In this document: piece after piece, positions 1 to 7,397 of the stretch
Numbering within the stretch: position 1 is the stretch's first letter
Layout of the letters: each line of letters begins with the position of its first letter
DNA from: Rhodocyclaceae bacterium
Lineage (GTDB): Bacteria; Pseudomonadota; Gammaproteobacteria; Burkholderiales; Rhodocyclaceae
DNA length: 8,137 nt
Direction of reading: 5' to 3'
NCBI GenBank assembly: GCA_020849155.1
Contig: JADLGU010000325.1
Location: forward strand, 1-8,137
Made by a program: the position numbers and the translations under genes
Notes under the pieces: generated by a model
What the model was told of the DNA's origin: nothing
The model's input: the letters and a program-made list of their open reading frames with translations, nothing else
The model's database searches: none

Positions 1-2
1 AG

Positions 3-230
3 AAGGCCCGCGACAACGACCGGCGCAAGATACTCGACCAGGAACTTGCCACCGAACAGAAGATGCTGGACGAGGCCAGGAAGGCCTTGGCCGAGCAGGA
101 GGCGGTCCGCACCGGCGACGAGCGCAACTATCAGCGGGTGCTTGATCGACTGCAACCCTACAAGGACAAGGTCGCCCTGCACGAGCGCAACATCGAGGCA
201 CTGAAAAAGGAAATCGGCAACCTCAGATAG
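3..230 (+). CDS. C-terminal end of a coiled-coil protein, probably DUF4124-like (partial)
   Basis: An open frame enters from the left edge and ends at TAG 228-230, giving 75 visible residues. The peptide is highly charged and rich in Glu, Lys, Arg, Ala, Leu and Gln, with heptad-like spacing of Leu, Ile and Val. It reads from KARDNDRRKI to a KKEIGNLR end, so this portion is an alpha-helical coiled coil. No catalytic motif is visible. In many betaproteobacteria a short exported protein with an N-terminal DUF4124 domain and a C-terminal coiled coil lies between glnA and ntrB. Position, orientation and composition fit that family, but the diagnostic N-terminal domain is outside the window, so the family is inferred from context. 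Its function is unknown. It ends 40 bp before ntrB and may be cotranscribed with it. Confidence 0.65.
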   Translation, partial: KARDNDRRKILDQELATEQKMLDEARKALAEQEAVRTGDERNYQRVLDRLQPYKDKVALHERNIEALKKEIGNLR

Positions 231-243
231 CCCGGCGGCCCGG

Positions 244-259
244 TGGTGCGGTTTTTGCT
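244..259 (+). promoter_or_regulatory. Candidate sigma-54 (RpoN) -24/-12 promoter upstream of ntrB
   Basis: The sequence TGGTGCGGTTTTTGCT matches the sigma-54 consensus TGGCACG-N4-TTGCW at all but two positions (CA is TG). The invariant GG (245-246) and GC (257-258) have the required 10 bp between them. It occupies the 40-bp gap between the upstream coiled-coil gene and ntrB. If it is used, the start site would fall near 270, one base before the ntrB ATG. The AGGAG at 265-269 would then be left out of the transcript. Autoregulation of ntrBC by NtrC through RpoN would make sense, but no clear NtrC enhancer (GCACC-N5-7-GGTGC) was found upstream in the window. Confidence 0.45.
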
Positions 260-270
260 ACCCTAGGAGC

Positions 271-1343
271 ATGACCGCAGCGGAAAAACTCTCCTTCACG
301 GCGTTTGCCGGCCTCGACCTGCTTTCCTCGGCGGTGATCCTGCTCGATGGTGGGCTGGTCATCCAGTATCTCAATCCGGCGGCCGAAAACCTCTTCGCCA
401 TCAGCGCCCGCCAGCTGCTGCACCGCCCTCTGGCCCAGCTGCTGGGCGAGCCGCCGGGCCTGGCGGCGGCGCTCGACAACGCGCTGGCCAACAACTGGAG
501 CTACACCGGGCAGAACCTGACGGTGCATCGCCATGGCGCCCAGCCCCTGCATCTCGATTGCACGGTCACCCCGGTGGAAGCCGGCCGCACCCGACTGTTG
601 CTGGAATTTCGCCCCCTCGACACCCAGTTGAAGACGGCGCGGGAAGAGCGCCTGGCCGAGCAGCAGCAGGCCAACCGCGAGCTGATCCGCAACCTGGCCC
701 ATGAGATCAAGAATCCGCTCGGCGGCATTCGTGGCTCGGCGCAGCTGCTCGAGCGCGAGCTGTCCAGCCCGCAGCTGCACGAGTACACCCAGGTCATCAT
801 CAAGGAGGCCGACCGCCTGCAGGAGCTGATGCACCGCCTGCTCAGTTCGCACCGCCTGATGCAGCCGCAGCCGGTCGGCATCCACGAGATACTGGAACGG
901 GTGCGGGCCTTGATCCAGGCCGAGTTCCCCGATGTCGCTCTGCGCCGCGACTACGACACCAGCCTTCCCGATGTGACCGGCGATCGCGAGCAGCTGATCC
1001 AGGCCATCCTCAACATCGTGCGCAATGCCGCCCAGGCGCTGGAAGGCCGTGGCGAGATCGTGCTGCGCACTCGCGCCCTGCGCCAGGTCACGCTGGCCAA
1101 GCGTCGCTACCGCCTGGCGCTGGAGCTGCAGGTCATCGACGACGGCCCTGGCATTCCCGAGACGATCCGCGAACAGATGTTCTATCCCCTGGTATCCGGC
1201 CGCCCGGGCGGCAGCGGGCTGGGGCTGACGCTGGCGCAGAACTTCATCCAGCAGCATCATGGCAGCATCGAAGTCGACAGCCGTCCCGGCCGCACCTGCT
1301 TCACCGTGATGCTGCCCCTGACCCACCCCTACCAGGAAACACA

Positions 1344-1347
<4 letters not shown>
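271..1347 (+). CDS. ntrB: Nitrogen regulation sensor histidine kinase NtrB (GlnL)
   Basis: This 358-residue protein is the cytosolic two-component kinase/phosphatase that controls NtrC phosphorylation in response to nitrogen status through PII proteins. An N-terminal PAS-like domain covers about residues 10-120 (YLNPAAENLF near 33-42). The dimerisation and phosphoacceptor helix carries NLAHEIKNPLGG with the phosphorylated His at 144. The ATPase domain shows an N box (NIVRNAAQAL, 248-257), a G1 box (DDGPGIP, 290-296), FYPLVSG (304-310) and a G2 box (GGSGLGL, 313-319). There are no membrane segments, as expected for NtrB. Length matches the family (about 350 aa). ATG 271 is the only plausible start in frame. 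AGGAG at 265-269 sits only one base before it, unusually close. The stop overlaps the ntrC start (ATGA), so the two are translationally coupled. Confidence 0.97.
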
Positions 1348-2761
<1,414 letters not shown>

Positions 2762-2765
<4 letters not shown>

Positions 2766-4144
2766 CGCTGGGCGACCTTTCTCGTCGGCTTGCGGGATTT
2801 CTTGATTTTTTTCACGACGGGTTTTTTCACCGGCTTCTTGGCCGCGGGCTTGGCCTTGGGCGGGTTTTCCTCGGCCGCCGAGGCCTTGGCCCCCTCCTCT
2901 TTTTCAATGGGCGCAGGTTCCGGCTGAACGATGGCCGCAGGCGCCGGGGCCGCCGATGCGGCCAACTCGATCCTGGCCTCCTGCGGGGGAAGCGGATCCG
3001 CGGCCGCCTTGGGACTGGCTTCGGGAGGCGGCGGGGCGGCGTCTTCCTGCAGCGCGGGCGACGTATCTTGAGCTTTGGCCAAGGCTGCCGGAGGCGGCAC
3101 CACCGTTTCGGTTTTGACCTGCGGCGAGGGATCCGGGCGTGCGTCGCCTAGGGGCGTTTGCGCCGGATCGGGAGCCGCAATTTCGGTTTTAACCCCAGCC
3201 GGCGCCGCCTGGCCGGCAGGCGCCGGGACGGGTGGCTCGGCAGGCGCAGTGGCGGCCACGACCTTGTCGTCCGGCAAGGGCTCCCGTTTGACGTCAACCT
3301 TGGCTATCGACTCGGCGGGCGGCGCCATGGCGGCGACCCGGGCGCGGGAGGTGAAATAGCCCGGCAGCCAGCCGATCTTGAGGCCGCTCTCGGGCGCGCC
3401 CGGCCGGGCAGCGGCCAGTTCGCGCAGGTCGTAGCCGGCGGCCAGCATCAGCTTGCCGGCGAAATCGTCCGCTTCCTCCTGCTGCGAGGCTTCCACCAGT
3501 TGTTCGGTGCCGACGGAACCGAGCAGGGAGATGCCCAGCTTGACGAGGGAGCCCATCGGAAACAGGATGTCGGCGAGGATGGACGTGGCGAGGTAGGTGC
3601 CGACCAGCGGCGAGCCGGCCACCAGCGAGACGGCCAGGCCCGCCGAGGTGCTTTCGCGGTGATGGGCCGCCGCCAGCCGGCCGAACTCGCGCGCCAGGGC
3701 CAGGGCCAGATCGGCATCCGAGAGGCCCAGCCTGCCGAGTCCGGCGTCGACCGCGATCTTGCCGCCGCCGCTGGAACGCACCGAGGCGGATTCGCTGGGC
3801 AAGACGAAGACTTCGACGCGCGGCACGCGGTTGACCAGTTCCGGGCTGAGTTGCGGGGCCACGGCGCCGAGCCGTTCGGCGATCGGGGCGAGACGTTCCG
3901 CCAATTTCGCGGCCTCCTCGCGGATGGCGCAGGGCTCCTCCTTGTCGCGGCAGAAGTCGCCCGTGCCCAGTTCGGTCTTGACGCTGAAACGCAGATCGGA
4001 AACCTTGGTTTCCAGCGGCGCCGGCAGGATGTTGAATTGGGTGCGCCCGCTGGTCGGCGAAGTGCTGCAACCCGCGACCAGAATCGATGCCGCCAGAAGC
4101 AGCGCCGGGCGCTGCAGGCGGACCTTGCGTGTATTTGATAACAT
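2762..4144 (-). CDS. M48-metalloprotease-like lipoprotein with degenerate zinc site and Pro/Lys-rich tail
   Basis: This 460-residue protein has a lipoprotein signal (basic start, hydrophobic 13-24, lipobox LVAGC with Cys26). Ser27 follows, which under the Lol rule predicts outer-membrane sorting. The mature start (CSTSPTSGRTQFNIL) resembles the CxTxPxTGRxQxN opening of periplasmic M48 lipoproteins. Residues about 45-270 follow the M48 layout: a helix at the HExxH position, hydrophobic Gly-rich segments (168-210), then an EEADDFAG...AAGYD motif (223-238). The HExxH motif itself reads REFGR (152-156), with both zinc-binding His replaced by Arg while Glu153 is kept. Proteolytic activity is therefore unlikely. 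Residues 285-430 are a Pro/Ala-rich linker containing two VKTE repeats (318, 343). Residues 430-460 hold 15 Lys/Arg and may contact an anionic partner such as peptidoglycan, which is inference. The SD-like AAAGG abuts the ATG, so the start is less certain than the frame. Confidence 0.85.
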
Positions 4145-4166
4145 CCTTTAAGTTTAGTCGAGCAAG

Positions 4167-4210
4167 CCCTTCAAGTCACGACGGAAATCGGCCTTGAACG
4201 GGCGCCGATT
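4167..4210. repeat. Overlapping inverted repeats in the divergent lipoprotein/birA intergenic region
   Basis: The 81-bp region between the divergent starts holds two interlocking inverted repeats. The first pairs CCCTTCAAG (4167-4175) with CTTGAACGGG (4193-4202), nine base pairs with one bulged C. The second is a perfect 7-bp repeat, AATCGGC (4186-4192) and GCCGATT (4204-4210). In RNA the two stems would compete, because only one base separates the two 3' arms. The second stem ends directly before the birA Shine-Dalgarno at 4212. They could be an operator, an RNA switch, or chance in GC-rich DNA. Confidence 0.35.
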
Positions 4211-4211
4211 C

Positions 4212-4217
4212 AGGGAG
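4212..4217 (+). promoter_or_regulatory. Ribosome binding site of birA
   Basis: AGGGAG lies eight bases before ATG 4226. This supports the short BirA start, without an N-terminal DNA-binding domain. Confidence 0.7.
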
Positions 4218-4225
4218 CCTCCTGC

Positions 4226-5026
4226 ATGCGCGCCAACACAGCTGACCCTTTCAACGCCGATGTCATCGCCGCCGCCCTGGACAAGCCGGCCCGCTTCAGG
4301 CTGGAAGTGATCGATCGCTGCGAGTCGACCAATTCCCTGCTGCTGGATGCGGCCCAGCAGGGCGCGCCCTCCGGCAGCGTGGCGGTCTGCGAGGCGCAGA
4401 CCGCGGGACGCGGTCGGCGCGGCCGCGGCTGGCTGTCCGCCCCGGGCGACAGCCTGACCTTCTCGCTGCTCTGGCGCTTTCCGGCCGGCCTGTCCGCGCC
4501 GGCCGGACTCAGCCTGGCCGCCGGTGTGGCGGTCGCCCGCGCGCTGGAAGGCCTGGGTGCGGCCGGCATCGGCCTGAAGTGGCCCAACGACATCCTGGCC
4601 GACGGCGCCAAGCTGGGCGGCATCCTGGTCGAGACGGTGACCGTGGGCGGGCGCCACATCGCGGTGATCGGGATTGGCCTCAACCTGCGCCTGCCGCGCG
4701 CCATCGCCGAGGCGGTGGATGTCCGCGCCGGATCCCTTGACGGCGTGATGCCCTACACGCCCTCGCGCAACCTGCTGCTGGCTGCCCTGCTCAACGCCCT
4801 TGCAACCACCCTCGAAGCGTTCGAGCGCGTCGGTTTCGCCGGCCTTGCCGATGAATGGCTGGCGCGCAACGTCCATGCCGGACAGCGCGTCCTTATCCTT
4901 GCCGAGGGTGCCGCGCCGCTCGAGGGGCGCTGCGCCGGTGTGGACACCGACGGCGCCCTGCTGCTCGACACCCCGGCGGGCGTGCGCCGCGTCGTCAGTG
5001 GCGACGTGACGCTGAGGCCGGCGTGA
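4226..5026 (+). CDS. birA: Biotin--[acetyl-CoA-carboxylase] ligase, monofunctional (no HTH domain)
   Basis: This 266-residue cytosolic enzyme activates biotin to biotinyl-5'-AMP and transfers it to a lysine of the biotin carboxyl carrier protein of acetyl-CoA carboxylase and related carboxylases. The catalytic domain starts near residue 25. It shows CESTN (32-36), the biotin/ATP loop GRGRRGRGW (61-69), KWPNDIL (118-124) with the Lys equivalent to the catalytic Lys183 of E. coli BirA, GGIL (131-134) and GIGLN (149-153). The C-terminal SH3-like domain spans about 218-266. E. coli BirA is about 320 residues because of an N-terminal winged helix that represses the bio operon. That domain is absent here, so this protein should not regulate transcription. 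Its stop overlaps the coaX start, indicating an operon of two cofactor genes. Confidence 0.96.
   Translation: MRANTADPFNADVIAAALDKPARFRLEVIDRCESTNSLLLDAAQQGAPSGSVAVCEAQTAGRGRRGRGWLSAPGDSLTFSLLWRFPAGLSAPAGLSLAAGVAVARALEGLGAAGIGLKWPNDILADGAKLGGILVETVTVGGRHIAVIGIGLNLRLPRAIAEAVDVRAGSLDGVMPYTPSRNLLLAALLNALATTLEAFERVGFAGLADEWLARNVHAGQRVLILAEGAAPLEGRCAGVDTDGALLLDTPAGVRRVVSGDVTLRPA
5014..5017 (+). promoter_or_regulatory. Ribosome binding site selecting the GTG start of coaX
   Basis: GAGG lies five bases before GTG 5023, inside the end of birA. With the GTGA overlap it favours this start over the longer upstream extension of the same frame. Confidence 0.5.
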
Positions 5027-5733
5027 TCCTGGCCATCGATTGCGGCAACAGCCGCCTGAAATGGGGCGTGCACGACGGCGCCCGCTGGCTGGCCCAGGGA
5101 CTGCTCGACTATGCCGAGTTGCCGGGTCTTGCCGGGCTGCTGGCCGTCCAGCCACGCGCTGCGCGGGCCGTCGCCGCCAACGTGGCCGGCCCGCGGGTGG
5201 GCGAGGCGGTGGCGGCGGCGGTGGCCTCGCTCGGCCTGCCTTTGCTATGGGCGAAAAGTCGGTCTGCCCAGCACGGCGTCAGCAATCTCTACGACCAGCC
5301 CGAGCAATTGGGCGCCGACCGCTGGGCGGCGCTGGTCGGCGCCCGCGCCCTGCATCAGGACGCCTGCCTTGTTGTCTGCGCCGGCACGGCGACGACGGTC
5401 GACGTGCTCGATGCCGATGGCAACTTCCAGGGCGGCCTGATCCTGCCCGGCGCCGAACTGATGTGCCGCGCGCTGGCCTCAGGCACCGCGCAGCTGCCGC
5501 TGGCCGAGGGCAAGTTCGCCGGCCTGCCGCGCAACACCATGGACGCCATCGTCAGCGGCTGCCTGCACGCCCAGGCCGGCGCGGTCGAGCGAATGTACGA
5601 GCAGGTGGCGGCCTTGCCCGGCGCGCTCTGCCTGGTCAGCGGCGGCGCCGCCGGGCAGCTCTTCGAGCTGCTGCGGCTGCCCAAGCGCAGGGTGGACAAC
5701 CTGGTGCTGGAGGGGCTGGCGCGGATGGGCTGA
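5023..5733 (+). CDS. coaX: Type III pantothenate kinase CoaX
   Basis: This 236-residue cytosolic enzyme catalyses the ATP-dependent phosphorylation of pantothenate, the first step of coenzyme A synthesis. It belongs to the ASKHA fold family, whose Bordetella member is also called Baf. Visible motifs are the N-terminal phosphate loop DCGNSRLKWG (6-15), LGADRWAALVGA (96-107) with the expected catalytic Asp99, AGTATTVDVLD (120-130), GGLILPGAELM (137-147), NT (171-172) and a C-terminal VSGGAAGQL (205-213). The GTG start places the phosphate loop at the usual distance from the N terminus and overlaps the birA stop as GTGA. The frame stays open upstream, but that part reads as an Arg-rich shadow of birA. 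The protein is slightly shorter than many CoaX (about 250 aa), and no motif seems missing. No type I pantothenate kinase (CoaA) is visible here. Confidence 0.95.
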   Translation: MILAIDCGNSRLKWGVHDGARWLAQGLLDYAELPGLAGLLAVQPRAARAVAANVAGPRVGEAVAAAVASLGLPLLWAKSRSAQHGVSNLYDQPEQLGADRWAALVGARALHQDACLVVCAGTATTVDVLDADGNFQGGLILPGAELMCRALASGTAQLPLAEGKFAGLPRNTMDAIVSGCLHAQAGAVERMYEQVAALPGALCLVSGGAAGQLFELLRLPKRRVDNLVLEGLARMG

Positions 5734-5752
5734 CCCCATTCCCGCGCCTCCG

Positions 5753-5762
5753 GCGTTAACGC
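5753..5762. repeat. 10-bp perfect palindrome between coaX and the DUF4139 gene
   Basis: GCGTTAACGC is a perfect palindrome in the 54-bp gap between coaX and the next gene. A short CGCC-TCC-GGCG hairpin (5745-5755) overlaps it. No T-run follows, so it is not a convincing intrinsic terminator. It may be a protein-binding site or chance. Confidence 0.25.
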
Positions 5763-5787
5763 GACCGTCACCACAACAGGAGCAGAC

Positions 5788-7203
5788 ATGAACACCCGCA
5801 CACCGCGCCGCGCCCTGGCGCTGGCCATCCTGGCCGCCGTCTCTCTTTCCGCCCTCGCCGCCGAGAAGGTCAGTCGCGCCGAAGACCGCGAGGAGGTCGC
5901 CGTCACCATCTACAACGATTCGCTGGCGCTCATCAAGGAAGTGCGGCGCATCCCCTTCGAGCGCGGCGCCAACAGCATCGCCCTGCGCGACGTCAGCGCC
6001 AAGATGCGGCCGGAGACGGCCAGCCTGCGCGCGCTGGGGGGCGGCAGCCTGCGCCTGATCGAGCAGAACTTCGACTTCGATCTCCTCACGCCGCAGAAGC
6101 TGCTGGAGAAATACGTCGGCCGCAGCGTCACGGTGATCAAGACCAACCCGGCCACCGGCGCCGAGACGCGCGAGACGGCCGAGGTGCTGGCGACCAACGG
6201 CGGCGTGGTGCTGAAGTACGCCGACCGCATCGAGAGCGGCGTGCCGGGCCGCATCGCCTACGGATCGATCCCGCCCAACCTGCGCGACCGGCCGACGCTG
6301 GTGGTGCAGCTGGAGAGCGGTGCCGCCGGCCGCCAGGCGGCGGAGCTGTCCTACCTCACCGGCGGCCTGTCCTGGCGCGCCGATTACGTCGCCGAGCTCG
6401 CCGGCGACGAGTCGAGGCTCGACCTCGCCGGCTGGGTCACGCTGACCAACCAGAGCGGCGCCAGCTACGAGAATGCGAACCTGCAGCTCGTCGCCGGCGA
6501 CGTGAACCGCGTGCGCGACGAGATGCGCACGCAGCAGTTCGCCGCCAAGGCCGTGGCGGCGGCGCCGGCCGCCGAGATGGCGCGCGAGCAGCTCTTCGAA
6601 TACCACTTGTATTCGCTCAACCGGCCGACGACGATCCTCGACAATCAGACCAAGCAGGTGGCGCTGCTCTCCGCCGCCGCCGTGGCGGTGCGCAAGGAAT
6701 ACCGGCTCGCCGGCCAGGACTGGTACTACCGCGGCCAGCATTCCGACCTCGGCCGCCAGCACAAGGTGGCGGTCTTCGTCGAGTTCGACAACAAGGGCGG
6801 CGAGCTCGGCCTGCCGCTGCCCAAGGGCATCGTGCGGGTGTACAAGAAGGACTCGCGCGGCAACGCGCTCTTCATCGGCGAAGACCGCATCGACCACACG
6901 GCGAAGAACGAGGTGGTGCGCCTGAAGCTGGGCGACGCCTTCGACCTCAAGGCGTCGCGCAAGCAGACGTCCTTCCGCAAGATCGCCGACCGGGTGTACG
7001 AGAGCGCCTTCAGCATCGAGCTGGCCAATGCCAAGGACGTCGCGGTGACGGTGAAAGTGGCCGAGCCGGTGCCGGGCGACTGGGAGATGGTCGCGGAGAG
7101 CCAGAAGCACACGAAGGGCGATGCCCATTCGGCGGTCTGGCTGGTGAATGTTCCCGCCGGCGGCAAGGCTGTCCTCGAGTACGCCGTCAGGATGCGCTGG
7201 TGA
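5788..7203 (+). CDS. Exported DUF4139 domain-containing protein
   Basis: This 471-residue protein has a Sec signal peptide: basic MNTRTPRR, a hydrophobic core at 9-23, and cleavage near SALA-A (24/25). The mature protein should be periplasmic or surface-exposed. It matches the DUF4139 type from memory: VTIYNDSLALIKEVR near 39-53, LSYLTGGLSWRADYVAEL (187-204), GWVTLTNQSGASYENANLQL (215-234), LPKGIVRVYKKDS (344-356) and VPAGGKAVLEY near the end (455-465). These beta-rich repeats suggest stacked beta-sandwich domains. There are no catalytic motifs, cysteine pairs or C-terminal anchor. The function of the family is not established. AGGAG at 5778-5782 lies five bases before the ATG. The gene follows coaX by 54 bp and could be read through from birA-coaX, though nothing links it functionally to cofactor synthesis. 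Confidence 0.88.
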   Translation: MNTRTPRRALALAILAAVSLSALAAEKVSRAEDREEVAVTIYNDSLALIKEVRRIPFERGANSIALRDVSAKMRPETASLRALGGGSLRLIEQNFDFDLLTPQKLLEKYVGRSVTVIKTNPATGAETRETAEVLATNGGVVLKYADRIESGVPGRIAYGSIPPNLRDRPTLVVQLESGAAGRQAAELSYLTGGLSWRADYVAELAGDESRLDLAGWVTLTNQSGASYENANLQLVAGDVNRVRDEMRTQQFAAKAVAAAPAAEMAREQLFEYHLYSLNRPTTILDNQTKQVALLSAAAVAVRKEYRLAGQDWYYRGQHSDLGRQHKVAVFVEFDNKGGELGLPLPKGIVRVYKKDSRGNALFIGEDRIDHTAKNEVVRLKLGDAFDLKASRKQTSFRKIADRVYESAFSIELANAKDVAVTVKVAEPVPGDWEMVAESQKHTKGDAHSAVWLVNVPAGGKAVLEYAVRMRW

Positions 7204-7262
7204 GCGGCCTATAAGCCACGGGCCCCATGCCGTTTGATGGCTGGATCGGACCAAAAAGCCGC

Positions 7263-7291
7263 TTGTGTATGCAGTATACCCGGGCTATTAT
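7263..7291 (+). promoter_or_regulatory. Possible sigma-70 promoter for the trpB2 gene
   Basis: TTGTGT (7263-7268, three of six to TTGACA) and TATTAT (7286-7291, five of six to TATAAT) are separated by exactly 17 bp. They lie in the most AT-rich part of the 194-bp intergenic region. The -10 element lies in the loop of a short inverted repeat, CGGG (7281-7284) and CCCG (7296-7299). A start near 7298 would leave an untranslated leader of about 100 bases. No intrinsic terminator for the upstream DUF4139 gene is evident in 7204-7262. Confidence 0.4.
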
Positions 7292-7385
7292 TTTTCCCGT
7301 AATTGGACTAAGGTGATTCCGCTGGGCGCGTCCGGGAGGAGAATGCAGGGAGAGCGCGGCCGCCCGAATTAAAATCCACACCACG

Positions 7386-7390
7386 AGGAG
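7386..7390 (+). promoter_or_regulatory. Ribosome binding site of trpB2
   Basis: AGGAG sits seven bases before ATG 7398, an ideal spacing that fixes the start. Confidence 0.75.
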
Positions 7391-7397
7391 AAACAAG

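Noticed and set aside
109..141. GCACC and GGTGC half-sites as an NtrC enhancer upstream of ntrB
   Set aside because: The half-sites are separated by 23 bases, far more than the 5-7 expected of an NtrC site, and they lie within coding sequence.
231..256. A possible intrinsic terminator before ntrB (GC-rich stretch followed by T5)
   Set aside because: Only a 4-bp CCGG/CCGG stem can be drawn. The T-run is better explained as part of the sigma-54-like promoter.
3158..4138. A 326-codon + strand frame opposite the M48-like lipoprotein
   Set aside because: The - strand reading has a lipobox signal peptide and M48-like motifs, while the + strand product is a low-complexity Arg/Gly/Gln shadow.
4855..5022. 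An N-terminal extension of the coaX frame inside birA
   Set aside because: The extension is an Arg-rich out-of-frame reading of birA. The GTG at 5023 puts the DCGNS loop at the normal CoaX position and has a ribosome binding site.
4154..5155. A 333-codon - strand frame opposite birA
   Set aside because: BirA motifs on the + strand are unambiguous. The antisense product resembles nothing recognisable.
5479..7254. A 591-codon open frame on the - strand across the DUF4139 gene and the end of coaX
   Set aside because: It is the antisense shadow of two well-supported genes in GC-rich DNA. Its translation is His/Arg/Gly/Leu-rich with no recognisable domain.
7204..7262. A terminator after the DUF4139 gene
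   Set aside because: Only 4-bp stems such as CCAT/ATGG were found, with no following T-tract.
7204..7397. A tryptophan attenuator or T-box upstream of trpB2
   Set aside because: There is no leader peptide with Trp codons, no strong terminator hairpin with a T-run, and no recognisable T-box elements.
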